From Alteriqipengyuania lutimaris (GTDB lineage: Bacteria; Pseudomonadota; Alphaproteobacteria; Sphingomonadales; Sphingomonadaceae): a DNA stretch of 64,000 nt. Every line of letters starts with the position of its first letter. Position 1 is the first letter of the stretch. Shown here in pieces: positions 7,464 to 16,220 of the stretch. The position numbers and the translations under genes are program-made. The notes under the pieces were generated by a model that was not told the origin of the DNA, ran no database searches, and saw nothing but the letters and a program-made list of their open reading frames with translations. Location: the NCBI RefSeq assembly GCF_003363135.1, contig NZ_QRBB01000001.1, forward strand, positions 682,001 to 746,000, given 5' to 3'.

Positions 7464-9326
7464 TCATTTCATGCGGTCCTGTTCTTCGACCCACAAGCAG
7501 AGCTGCGCAGCGCGCCGGATCTGTTGGTTCCCGAACGGGTTTTGCGATTTGTCGGTAAGCGCGTAACGACCGAGAGATGCTTGCAGGCTCTTCAGATCGA
7601 GCAGGCGCGACAAAAGCGGATGATCGGCGCATCGAGAGAACAGCGCGGCAAATTCGTCCAGCCCTTCATGGAAGCCGGAGAGCGCGACCGGCATGACCGC
7701 GCCATCTTTGTCGGTTCGCTCCCGCACCCGATCGGGCAGGCGGCCCTCCATCGCCTTGCGGATCAGCACACGCTTGTGATCCCCATCCTGCTTGAGGAGA
7801 TCCGGGAGCCGCAGGACGAAATCCACCAGCCGCGTGTCGAGCATGGGATAGGCATGGGCAAAGCCGCTCGGCCCGCTGCCGACCGCACAATCCTGCGTCC
7901 GGTGCGCAATATGCGATCCCGTAATCACGGCCCGCTCGCGCTCGGCGAAAGTGCCCCAGGCCGGTCGATTGGGAAAGGCATACCTGCTCGCCAGAAGCTG
8001 AGCATCGGGCTTGTAGGTCGGCAGCGTGAAGCGCGGGGCGGAGCGAATGCGCGCGCGTTGCGCCGCCACGATCCGCGCCCGCAGCACTGCGCGACCGGCT
8101 GCGCTGCGCCACAGCCAGCGTGCTTTCCAGCTCACCCGCCGGTCAAGCAGCTGCCACGCACCGGCCGCCGCAAGGCTCTCATGATAGCCTGCGCCATGCG
8201 AGGTCACGCATTCGTCCCCGCCATGACCGGACAGCAGCACGCGGCAGTCGCGCTCTTCCATCATGACGGCAAGCCGAGGCTGGCCGCTACTGAAATCGCG
8301 CCGCTGCGGGCCGCCGTGCTTGGCGATCATCTCTCCCAGCACTGCGATTTGCGAATCCGGGCTCGTGTCGAGCCAGCAGTGCTCGACGCCATCGGGCAGC
8401 ACGGAAAGGGTCGAGGAAATCTCTTCCCGCTCCTCGACGATCGGCAATCCCTGCGAACGTTCGGGATCATTCACGTGGGAGAGCGTGAGCAGGGGATCGC
8501 CGCGTTCGACCAGCAAGGGCGCCGCGGTGACCGCGATGCTGGAGGAATCGAGGCCGCCGCTCAGCTCGCACGCAGCGATGCCCCTTTCGGGCAGGCGGCA
8601 CGCGACCGCCTGGTCGAACAGGCGGCGGTATTCGCGTACCGCCTCTTCGCGCGTGATGGAGAGCACCGTATCGAGCGGCGGCACGGACCAGTGCGGCGCC
8701 AGCCGGTCCTCCCCGTCACCATGTCGCGCGGCATGCGCCGGCGGCATGATCGCGATCCCGCGATAGGGCGTGTTGGTGGCGTCGGTGCGGATCGCTTCGA
8801 GAAAGTCGACCAGCCAGGAATGATCGGGCGTGCGATCGACGAAGGGCAGGGCGAGCAGCACGTCCATATTGCTCGCAAAGGCGACGAATTGCGCTGTCTG
8901 CGCCACGAACAGCGGGCGGACCCCCATCGCATCGCGCGCCAGCGTGAGCGTCGGCCGGCTTTCGCCCATCACGGCCATGGCGAAATCGCCGATCAGCCTC
9001 GCAGCGAAATTTTCGCCCCAACGGTCGAAAGCGGCCAGCGCAATCTCGGCATCGTGCGCCTGCCCGAGCTCCAGCTCCGTGCAGAGCTCGCGACGATTGT
9101 CGAGCCGACCGTCGAACACGAGCGCGTGGGCTGCATTGCTCGCGAAACCGGCGCTTGCCGCACCTGCAAAAGCGCTCCGCTCGCGCAGGGCGACGAAGCC
9201 GTGGCTCGCGGCGTGCCTTGCCGCGTGATCTGCGGGCCAGGCCGAGGCGCGCCTTTCCATCGCGTCACGCCATTCCTGCCGGACCGGTTCCGCGCCGCGC
9301 GCCAAGACGCCGAAAATCATGCTCAT
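7464..9326 (-). CDS. Lasso peptide lactam synthetase, asparagine-synthetase-like (C protein)
   Basis: About 620 residues with the two-domain asparagine synthetase B layout. The N-terminal domain resembles the glutaminase (FDGRLDNRREL, DFAMAVM, DAMGVRPLF), but the sequence begins MSMIFGV, so the nucleophilic Cys2 of true glutamine amidotransferases is missing. The synthetase domain has the PP-loop SGGLDSSS near residue 255, which adenylates a carboxylate. In lasso C proteins that carboxylate is the Asp/Glu side chain that closes the ring. Start chosen at 9326 (ATG) or 9320; both are close to the conserved N-terminus. It is the first gene of the operon and is divergent from the sugar dehydrogenase gene with 166 bases between them. 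Confidence 0.9.
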   Translation of the reverse strand: MSMIFGVLARGAEPVRQEWRDAMERRASAWPADHAARHAASHGFVALRERSAFAGAASAGFASNAAHALVFDGRLDNRRELCTELELGQAHDAEIALAAFDRWGENFAARLIGDFAMAVMGESRPTLTLARDAMGVRPLFVAQTAQFVAFASNMDVLLALPFVDRTPDHSWLVDFLEAIRTDATNTPYRGIAIMPPAHAARHGDGEDRLAPHWSVPPLDTVLSITREEAVREYRRLFDQAVACRLPERGIAACELSGGLDSSSIAVTAAPLLVERGDPLLTLSHVNDPERSQGLPIVEEREEISSTLSVLPDGVEHCWLDTSPDSQIAVLGEMIAKHGGPQRRDFSSGQPRLAVMMEERDCRVLLSGHGGDECVTSHGAGYHESLAAAGAWQLLDRRVSWKARWLWRSAAGRAVLRARIVAAQRARIRSAPRFTLPTYKPDAQLLASRYAFPNRPAWGTFAERERAVITGSHIAHRTQDCAVGSGPSGFAHAYPMLDTRLVDFVLRLPDLLKQDGDHKRVLIRKAMEGRLPDRVRERTDKDGAVMPVALSGFHEGLDEFAALFSRCADHPLLSRLLDLKSLQASLGRYALTDKSQNPFGNQQIRRAAQLCLWVEEQDRMK

Positions 9327-9492
9327 GCGTATGGTTTGGCGAGCGCCCCGGAGCAAGGCAAGGGCACGCGCTCGCTTGCTTGCGAAACCGCGCGCGCGAC
9401 CGGGCGGCGATAACGGCCTTACCGAATAATTTACCGCCTTCGTGCCATGTCACCGCACCATGACATTCGCTACTGCTTCGGGACCCAACCAC

Positions 9493-10794
9493 ATGACGAA
9501 GGATGCACCGACCGTCGCCGTGATTGGGCTCGGCTATATCGGCCTGCCGACTGCTGCGATCATCGCGCGCAGCGGATGTGAAGTCGTTGGCGTCGATACC
9601 TCGCAAACGATCGTCGAGACGATCAATCGCGGCGATATCCATATCGAGGAAGTCGATCTCGACGGACTGGTCCAGGCGGTGGTTGCGCGCGGCAGCTTGC
9701 GCGCAACGACGCAGGTGCCGGTCGCCGACGTCTATGTCATTGCGGTGCCGACCCCGTTCGAAAAGGACGAGGCGCACACGCCCGACACCGGCTACGTGAT
9801 GGCGGCGGCGGATGCGATCGCGCCGGTGTTGCAGGCCGGCGCGCTGGTGATCGTCGAATCGACCTGCCCGGTGGGCACGACCAGCGCCGTGCGCGACCGG
9901 CTGGCGGCCCTGCGGCCCGACCTCGCGATGCCCGGCATTGCTGCCGGCACCCCCGATATCGCGGTTGCCTATTGCCCCGAGCGCGTGCTTCCCGGGCGGA
10001 TCCTCGAAGAGCTGGTCCATAACGACCGCTCGGTCGGCGGCATCACCCCCCGTTGTGCGCGAAAGGCGCTGGCCTTCTACAAGCGCTTCGTGCGCGGCGA
10101 ATGCGTGACGACCGATGCGCGCTCGGCCGAAATGACCAAGCTGGTCGAAAACGCGTTTCGCGACGTCAACATCGCCTTCGCCAACGAATTGTCGATCATT
10201 GCCGACAAGCAGGGGCTGGACGTGTGGGAAGTGATCCGCCTCGCCAATCGCCATCCGCGGGTGAACATCCTGCAGCCCGGACCGGGCGTGGGCGGGCACT
10301 GCATCGCGGTCGATCCATGGTTCATCGTCCACGGCGCGCCCGAGGATTCGCGCGTCATCCGCACCGCGCGCGAGGTGAACGATGCGAAGATGCACCATGT
10401 GCTGGAGCAGGCGAGCCGGATGATCGCCGATAATCCGGGCGTGCCGGTCGCCTGCCTCGGCCTCGCCTTCAAGGCCAATATCGACGATTTCCGCGAAAGC
10501 CCCGCGCGCTTCATCGCCGCCCGGCTGGCGCGCAAGTTCGGCGAGCGGGTCAATATCGTCGAGCCCTACGCACGCCAATTGCCCGTAGAATTCGGCGATA
10601 CCGGTGCGCGGCTGGTCGATATCGACACCGCGCTCGAAACCTGCGGGATCCTGATCGTGCTCGTCGATCACGACCTGTTCCGCTCGATTCCCGCCGCCGA
10701 GCGCGCCGATGCACTGGTCTACGACACGCGGGGGATATGGGGCGGCGAACGGCGCTCCGAAGGCGGTCCTACCAGGCTCAGGCTCGCGAGCTAG
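9493..10794 (+). CDS. wecC: UDP-N-acetyl-D-mannosamine dehydrogenase-type nucleotide sugar dehydrogenase
   Basis: A 433-residue enzyme of the UDP-glucose/GDP-mannose dehydrogenase family. The NAD motif is IGLGYIGLPTAA near the N-terminus and the catalytic Cys lies in GPGVGGHCIAVDPWF. The extended similarity (YCPERVLPG, NAFRDVNIAFANELS) is to WecC-type enzymes that oxidise UDP-ManNAc to the uronic acid. No epimerase WecB is in the window, so the substrate may come from elsewhere or be another UDP-HexNAc. ATG 9493 is chosen because it sits just before the first beta strand; upstream in-frame ATGs at 9442 and 9460 are less likely. It opens the polysaccharide locus. Confidence 0.85.
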   Translation: MTKDAPTVAVIGLGYIGLPTAAIIARSGCEVVGVDTSQTIVETINRGDIHIEEVDLDGLVQAVVARGSLRATTQVPVADVYVIAVPTPFEKDEAHTPDTGYVMAAADAIAPVLQAGALVIVESTCPVGTTSAVRDRLAALRPDLAMPGIAAGTPDIAVAYCPERVLPGRILEELVHNDRSVGGITPRCARKALAFYKRFVRGECVTTDARSAEMTKLVENAFRDVNIAFANELSIIADKQGLDVWEVIRLANRHPRVNILQPGPGVGGHCIAVDPWFIVHGAPEDSRVIRTAREVNDAKMHHVLEQASRMIADNPGVPVACLGLAFKANIDDFRESPARFIAARLARKFGERVNIVEPYARQLPVEFGDTGARLVDIDTALETCGILIVLVDHDLFRSIPAAERADALVYDTRGIWGGERRSEGGPTRLRLAS

Positions 10795-10801
10795 AGCGTC
10801 A

Positions 10802-11236
10802 TCACGTCAGGTCGCGAAGGCAGCCGATCGCGAGCCGCGCGCGGTCGCTCTCTTCGGGCATGACCTCCTCGGCCGCCGTGCGCGCCTCCTCGGCTTCCGC
10901 AGCCGACAGGCCGACATTCGCCCTCGTCGTGTAAATCTCCCGCGCCTGGTTGAAGGCCTGGATCACCTCAGGGGCAAGGCCGCCCCCCTGCATCAGCCGA
11001 CCCGACAGCGATTCGAGTGCGAGGCTGCACGCCAATGCGCGGTTCACATCCGCAAGCTCGGTCTGGTCGCCACTGCTGCCGAGCGAAAGCTTGCCGGCGA
11101 TGCGCTTGGCCTCCGCACCGAAGGTCTGCTGCGCCTCGGGTTCCCCGATCTCCATGCTGTCGTCGGGTGGCGAGCAAGCAGTCAGAGCGGCGCAGGTGGC
11201 AAAGATCGCCAGGGGGCGGACGGACTGATGTTTCAT
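10802..11236 (-). CDS. Small lipoprotein of unknown function
   Basis: A 144-residue protein with a lipoprotein signal peptide: MKHQSVRP, a hydrophobic stretch and lipobox LTAC with Cys21 as the lipidation site. The mature part is helical and Ala/Glu-rich, with two further Cys residues (ALACSLA and IGCLRD) that might form a disulfide. I do not recognise a family. It is on the opposite strand to its neighbours, convergent with the dehydrogenase gene 7 bases away. ATG 11236 is preferred over 11272 because it places the signal peptide at the N-terminus. Confidence 0.7.
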   Translation of the reverse strand: MKHQSVRPLAIFATCAALTACSPPDDSMEIGEPEAQQTFGAEAKRIAGKLSLGSSGDQTELADVNRALACSLALESLSGRLMQGGGLAPEVIQAFNQAREIYTTRANVGLSAAEAEEARTAAEEVMPEESDRARLAIGCLRDLT

Positions 11237-11410
11237 GCTCCGGCGTCTAGCCCAGCCCATGCCCGCCGCCAAGCATTCCCGCGCTCATCGCGGCGCCCGC
11301 CTGGGCCTTGACGCCAGAGGGCTTTTGCCCTTGCGGGCATCGGGCACGCTGCCTATTCCCCGCGCTCCGATACGGCGCGGCGGAGCCATCGAGGGAAGCG
11401 GCTACCGAAG

Positions 11411-12631
11411 ATGAAACTGTTGGTTCTGGGCATCAATCGGACACCCGAGCCGATCGGCATCGCGCCTTACAGCACGGAATTCGCACGCGGGATGGCGGAG
11501 AACGGCCACGAGGTCGCGATGGTGGCCGCACAGCCCTACTACCCGGCATGGCGCGTGGCCGATGGCTATTCGGGCAAGCGCTGGACGCGAACCGTGGAGG
11601 ATGGCGTCGCTGTCACACGGTGCCCGCTCTACGTGCCGGCAAATCCGAGTGGGGCCCGCCGGATCGTCCACCATGCCTCTTTCGCTGCGAGCGCGCTTGC
11701 ACCCACGCTGCGACGCGCGCGCGCCATGAGGCCGGATGTGGTCTTCACCGTTGCCCCGTCGCTGATCGCCGCGCCGGTGGCACTCGCGGCCGCCCGTGCT
11801 TCGGGTGCGGCTAGCTGGTTGCACGTGCAGGATTTCGAAGTCGACGCAGCCATCGCGACCGGGCTCATGCAGCCCGACGGCGGGGTCGCGCGCCGCGCTC
11901 GGGCGTTCGAGGCAAACCTGCTGAAAAGGTTCGACAAGGTCAGCACGATTTCCCCGCGGATGTGCGAGCGGCTGGTGGAGAAGGGCGTCGCCCCCGAGCG
12001 CGTATACGAGTTTCGTAACTGGGCCGATCTCGAGGCGATCCGCCCGCTCGATCACCCATCGTCGTATCGCGAGCGCTGGAACATCACCACGCCGCACGTG
12101 GCGCTCTATTCGGGCAACCTGGCGAACAAGCAGGGGATCGAGATCGTGGTCGAAGCGGCCCAGCGTCTCGCCCACCGCGCCGACGAGATCAGCTTCGTTG
12201 TCTGCGGCAACGGGCCGAGCCGGGATCGCATCGCGTCGGAAACCGCCGACCTGCGGAATGTGCAGGTCCACGACCTCCAGCCGCGCGAGATGCTCAACGA
12301 GCTGATGGGCCTCGCGACGATCCACCTGCTGCCGCAGGTTGCCGGAGCCGCCGATCTGGTCCTGCCGTCCAAGCTGACCAATCAGCTGGCATCGGGTCGC
12401 CCGGTGGTCGCGACGGCCGCCCCCGGAACGGGCCTGGCGGCGGAGGCGGAAGGCTGCGGTATCGTGACACCCCCCGGCGATGGTCCGGCTTTCGCGAGCG
12501 CGATCGAGGCCCTTGTCGACGATCCTTCGCGCCATGCGGCGGCATCGCGACAGGCGCGCATCCGCGCCGAAGAGCGCTGGTCGCGCGACGCGATCCTGAG
12601 CGGGGTGGAGCGCGAGCTCGAGGCAATGTGA
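11411..12631 (+). CDS. WcaI-like GT4 glycosyltransferase
   Basis: A 406-residue GT-B glycosyltransferase. It begins KLLVLGINRTPEPIGIAPYSTEFA, close to the start of colanic-acid WcaI-type enzymes, and has the C-terminal donor domain signature HLLPQVAGAADLVLPSKLTNQLASG. The WcaI family transfers sugars (often fucose) onto lipid-linked repeat units at the inner membrane. It overlaps the next glycosyltransferase gene by four bases (GTGA), so the two are cotranslated. Donor and acceptor cannot be read from the sequence. Confidence 0.85.
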   Translation: MKLLVLGINRTPEPIGIAPYSTEFARGMAENGHEVAMVAAQPYYPAWRVADGYSGKRWTRTVEDGVAVTRCPLYVPANPSGARRIVHHASFAASALAPTLRRARAMRPDVVFTVAPSLIAAPVALAAARASGAASWLHVQDFEVDAAIATGLMQPDGGVARRARAFEANLLKRFDKVSTISPRMCERLVEKGVAPERVYEFRNWADLEAIRPLDHPSSYRERWNITTPHVALYSGNLANKQGIEIVVEAAQRLAHRADEISFVVCGNGPSRDRIASETADLRNVQVHDLQPREMLNELMGLATIHLLPQVAGAADLVLPSKLTNQLASGRPVVATAAPGTGLAAEAEGCGIVTPPGDGPAFASAIEALVDDPSRHAAASRQARIRAEERWSRDAILSGVERELEAM

Positions 12632-13782
12632 GGGTGACCCAAGGTCCAGACGTCTTGCCGGAGGTCCTGTTCGTATGGGACCAGTTTGGTCCGTACCACA
12701 TGGATCGCTGCGAAGCGGTGGGCGCGGCGTTGGAAGGGCGCGCCCATGTGGTCGGCGTCGAATTGGCCGAAGCCAGCTCGACCTATGCATGGTCGGCGAG
12801 CGGTGTCGGCAAGAACTTCGAGAAGCGCACGCTCTTTCCGGGCGCGACCATGGAGACACTGTCGACAGTCGCGATCGCCCGCGCGCTCATGTCCGAAGTA
12901 ACCCGGCCGGCGACAAGCGCAGTATTTTTTGCAGGTTACGAGCGCCCGTCGCATTTCGCGGCAGCCATCAGCGCGCGAATGCGGGGCGTGCGAACCATCG
13001 TCATGCTCGATTCCAAATATGACGACAAGCCGCGCAAAGCCTGGCTGGAGACGGCGAAGAGAGGGCTTATGCTGCCCTATTCGGGCGGGTTTGCTTCCGG
13101 GCGCCGTTCGCGCGAATATCTCCACCATCTCGGCCTCGGGCATCGCCTGGTAACCGAAGGATACGATTCCGTTTCCATCGCACGGGTCCGCCATCTTGCA
13201 GCTTCGATCGAGCCGCAGCCGTGGGATGCGAGGCCGTTCCTGGCCGTGGCACGCTTCGTACCGAAGAAGAACCTGTCGTTACTGCTGGATGCCTATGCGC
13301 TCTATTGCGCGCGCGTCGATCGCCCGAGGGAACTGCAGCTATGCGGCGGTGGACCCCTCGAAGGCGAATTGCGCCAGCAGGCCGAGCGGCTCGGCATCGG
13401 CGAGCATGTCCGCTTCTTCGGATTCGTAGGACCGGAGAAGGTTGCCGGTCTGATGCGGGGCGCATTGTGCCTCGCCCTTCCAAGTGTCGAGGAGCAGTGG
13501 GGGCTCGTGATCAACGAGGCCTTGGCCTTTGGCCTGCCCTTGATCGTGTCCCCCGGGATCGGCGCGACCGATACGCTCGCGCTGCATGGGGAAAACGCCC
13601 TTACGGTCCCCCCCGGCGACACGTCGGGCTGGGCCGATGCCCTTGTCCGGCTGGGATCGGACCGGGAATTGCACGATCGCCTTTCGGCCCGTTCCGCTCA
13701 GCTGGCACCGTCGGGAGATGTCGCGGCATTCGTCGACGGCGTCCGGCCGCACATCGCCGATCTGGTGCGCAACCCGCTCTGA
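12628..13782 (+). CDS. GT4-type glycosyltransferase
   Basis: A 384-residue protein starting at GTG 12628, overlapping the previous stop. The C-terminal half has the glycosyltransferase group 1 pattern: FLAVARFVPKKNLSLLLDA, LCGGGPLEGELR, and the EX7E-like segment PSVEEQWGLVINEALAFGLP. It probably adds one sugar of the repeat unit. Specificity is unknown. Confidence 0.82.
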   Translation: MRVTQGPDVLPEVLFVWDQFGPYHMDRCEAVGAALEGRAHVVGVELAEASSTYAWSASGVGKNFEKRTLFPGATMETLSTVAIARALMSEVTRPATSAVFFAGYERPSHFAAAISARMRGVRTIVMLDSKYDDKPRKAWLETAKRGLMLPYSGGFASGRRSREYLHHLGLGHRLVTEGYDSVSIARVRHLAASIEPQPWDARPFLAVARFVPKKNLSLLLDAYALYCARVDRPRELQLCGGGPLEGELRQQAERLGIGEHVRFFGFVGPEKVAGLMRGALCLALPSVEEQWGLVINEALAFGLPLIVSPGIGATDTLALHGENALTVPPGDTSGWADALVRLGSDRELHDRLSARSAQLAPSGDVAAFVDGVRPHIADLVRNPL

Positions 13783-13903
13783 CGGGTCTCCTCGGCCGAG
13801 GACTATCTTTGCTGCCGGACTTCGAGCGACGGGCAGCCGGTGGAAAACCGCCTTCCTGGCAGTGTCTATCGAAGCTCTGGCTTTTCGCCCGTAGCGAAAG
13901 AGC

Positions 13904-14701
13904 TCACGACTCGGGCAGAGTAACGAGCAATCCGCCAGTGACTGCGAATTGCGTCGGAGCGAAATCCGTGAACCAGCGTATGTCCGCGCCGACCTTGTCC
14001 GCATGCGCCAGCAGGATTTCCCGAGCGAGTTTCGCGTCGCCGTCGCGCGGATCGGTATGACTGCGGTCCGCGTTATCGAGGTAGATCATTCCGCCGGGGT
14101 TGATCAGTTCGAGCGCCTTTTGCGCGCATGTATCGCGATAGCTGCCATCGATCATGATGAAGTCGAACCCGCCGTCGCGTTCTTGCTCGGTCGGGGAGCA
14201 ATAGTCTTCCACACCCTCGGCGTAGCGATAGGTTACGTTTTGCACACCCCGACTCTCGAGATTGGCTTTCACCTTTTCGTACCAGGGGTGGAAGTCATCG
14301 ATCGATACCACGTGGCCCACGCGCTCGGCATACCACACGGTCGACATGCCCGAGCCGTACTCGAGCATTCGCATCGACTTGTTGAGCCGCATATCGAGAA
14401 GAGCCTGCGCATCGTAGGATATCCACGGTACCGATGGGCGCTTGTCGACCGAGATCCGCATCAGGCCACTGACCACCGCCGACGGCCCGTTTCTGACCAA
14501 GCGTCCCAAGGGCAGGCGTTTGCCTTGCTGATCGTGCAGCCTGGATCTGTTGTTAGGCGAACCCGTAACCAGCTTCTGCCACCGCCCGAATGCCACACTC
14601 GCCTCCTGGTTCACTAAGACATCCTTCTGCGATGACCCCGGGGCATTCTTCGCGAAGGCCCCTAGGCCGAGTCCGTATCTCGGGTCTGTTACCGCTGTCA
14701 A
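13904..14701 (-). CDS. Class I SAM-dependent methyltransferase
   Basis: A 265-residue protein. SAM-binding motif I is MLEYGSGMSTVWYAERVG (residues about 112-129), followed by the acidic motif II VVSIDD and FDFIMIDGSYRDTC. This is the class I Rossmann methyltransferase order. Placed between glycosyltransferases and the flippase, it probably methylates a sugar or its nucleotide precursor, but the acceptor is unknown. It is convergent with the GT4 gene across a 121-base gap. Confidence 0.75.
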   Translation of the reverse strand: MTAVTDPRYGLGLGAFAKNAPGSSQKDVLVNQEASVAFGRWQKLVTGSPNNRSRLHDQQGKRLPLGRLVRNGPSAVVSGLMRISVDKRPSVPWISYDAQALLDMRLNKSMRMLEYGSGMSTVWYAERVGHVVSIDDFHPWYEKVKANLESRGVQNVTYRYAEGVEDYCSPTEQERDGGFDFIMIDGSYRDTCAQKALELINPGGMIYLDNADRSHTDPRDGDAKLAREILLAHADKVGADIRWFTDFAPTQFAVTGGLLVTLPES

Positions 14702-14725
14702 CTTGCCCCGACCGCCGAGGCTATC

Positions 14726-16024
14726 TCATCTCGTGGAACGATTGAATCGCAAGACATCCAGAACGATGACGAGCAGGATCGACAGCCCGAGAACGCCCGA
14801 GAAGGTCGCCATCACCTCGTGGGGCGTGAAGAAGGGTATGAGCAACGTGCCTACCGACAGGGCAGCAAGGGTTGCACCCGTGAGGATCAGCGAAAGTCTC
14901 TGGCTATCCATGATGACAAAGGTGACGGCGGTGTAGCTCTTGAAGACGATCACCCCGCCGAACATTGTCAGGATGAGTGCAAGCTCAAAAACGCTCCCCT
15001 CGAACGCGATGCCCATGATCTGGCCGACATAGACTTTTATCAGGATCAGGAGCCCCGCGCCGACAACCAAGCTGTAGAGCATGCTGATGCCGAAAACCCC
15101 GTTTATTATCAGCCGCTTGCGCTTGCTCGTCGATCCACCCCAGATGAGGCGGATGTAACTGGAGACCGGCACGAGTATCAGTATGACAGGCACCAGAACG
15201 ACCATGAAGATACGCAGCGTCGTTGCAAACCAGGCACTGGCGTTGGTTGCGCCGACGAAGTCCAGGCCCAGAACCACGAAATTGAGACTGGCCATCAGGA
15301 GGCCTTCGCCGAGGCCCAGGACGAGGCCCTCGCGAGCGATCGATTTCACGTTCAGCGAAGCCCCGGTGAGAAGATAGGGACGTTTGTAGAGGAGATCGAC
15401 CAAGGACAGGATGCTCGTGCCGAGCGCCGGCCCGATAATCACCAGCAAGCCGAGCAGGATGCCGTAGGCGGACGAGGGCAGTATCAGGAGCGCCACTCCA
15501 TAGGCGACCGACTGCAGGACGAACAGGATAGAGGCGGTGACGTAATGCTCATTATAAGCGGCACGGATGCCATCCTGCTGTTGAACGAGAATCGCGAAAG
15601 CCGTGAACAATGCGCCGCCGTAAAGTATCGGCGGGCTGTCGCTCACGACACCATAGGCGACGATGCAAAGGGCCGACACGATTGTAACGATGAATACGCA
15701 GTCGAATATCGCGCGCAAACTGTTGGCTTCAGCCTCACGATCGTCGCGGCTGAAAGCTTCTCCGACGAGCCTGCGCCCCAGGTACCCGAAGCCCGACATC
15801 ACGAATGTGACGCCGGCCCCGAGGGAGAGAGCGGCCATCATGGTGGCGAAATCGGTAAGGCCGATCTCCGCCTTCAGCTTGGGCAGGAAAAAAAGAATCC
15901 CGAAAAGGCCCGGGATTTTGGTTCCGAAACTGGTCATCAACGACAATGCCAGGCGCCGTTGATGCGGGGTGGTATTCCTGAGACGGGTCAGCAAGGCGGG
16001 CCTCAAGGGTTCAGGCGTAATCAA
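14726..16024 (-). CDS. Wzx-like polysaccharide flippase
   Basis: A 432-residue very hydrophobic protein with about 12-14 membrane segments and little else, typical of Wzx/MATE-like lipid-linked oligosaccharide flippases. It would move the undecaprenyl-linked repeat unit across the inner membrane. The stretch is visibly richer in A/T than neighbouring housekeeping genes, as is usual for Wzx and Wzy. It is separated from the polymerase gene by 196 bases in which I see no gene. Confidence 0.75.
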   Translation of the reverse strand: MITPEPLRPALLTRLRNTTPHQRRLALSLMTSFGTKIPGLFGILFFLPKLKAEIGLTDFATMMAALSLGAGVTFVMSGFGYLGRRLVGEAFSRDDREAEANSLRAIFDCVFIVTIVSALCIVAYGVVSDSPPILYGGALFTAFAILVQQQDGIRAAYNEHYVTASILFVLQSVAYGVALLILPSSAYGILLGLLVIIGPALGTSILSLVDLLYKRPYLLTGASLNVKSIAREGLVLGLGEGLLMASLNFVVLGLDFVGATNASAWFATTLRIFMVVLVPVILILVPVSSYIRLIWGGSTSKRKRLIINGVFGISMLYSLVVGAGLLILIKVYVGQIMGIAFEGSVFELALILTMFGGVIVFKSYTAVTFVIMDSQRLSLILTGATLAALSVGTLLIPFFTPHEVMATFSGVLGLSILLVIVLDVLRFNRSTR

Positions 16025-16220
16025 AAATCGTGCCTCCTGCCGAACGTCCTACGGCAATTGATTGATCAGACAACTGACCGGTCGGTCGGGCATGTGAAGA
16101 GGCCTCGCGAAGACGAATGCCGACGACCTTCGACCTTTTTGGGTTCATTTTTGAGATCGCGTTTCGCTTGAGCGCAATCCTCACGCGGATGTCTTCAGCG
16201 TTTGCCAGCGCGACCCCGAC

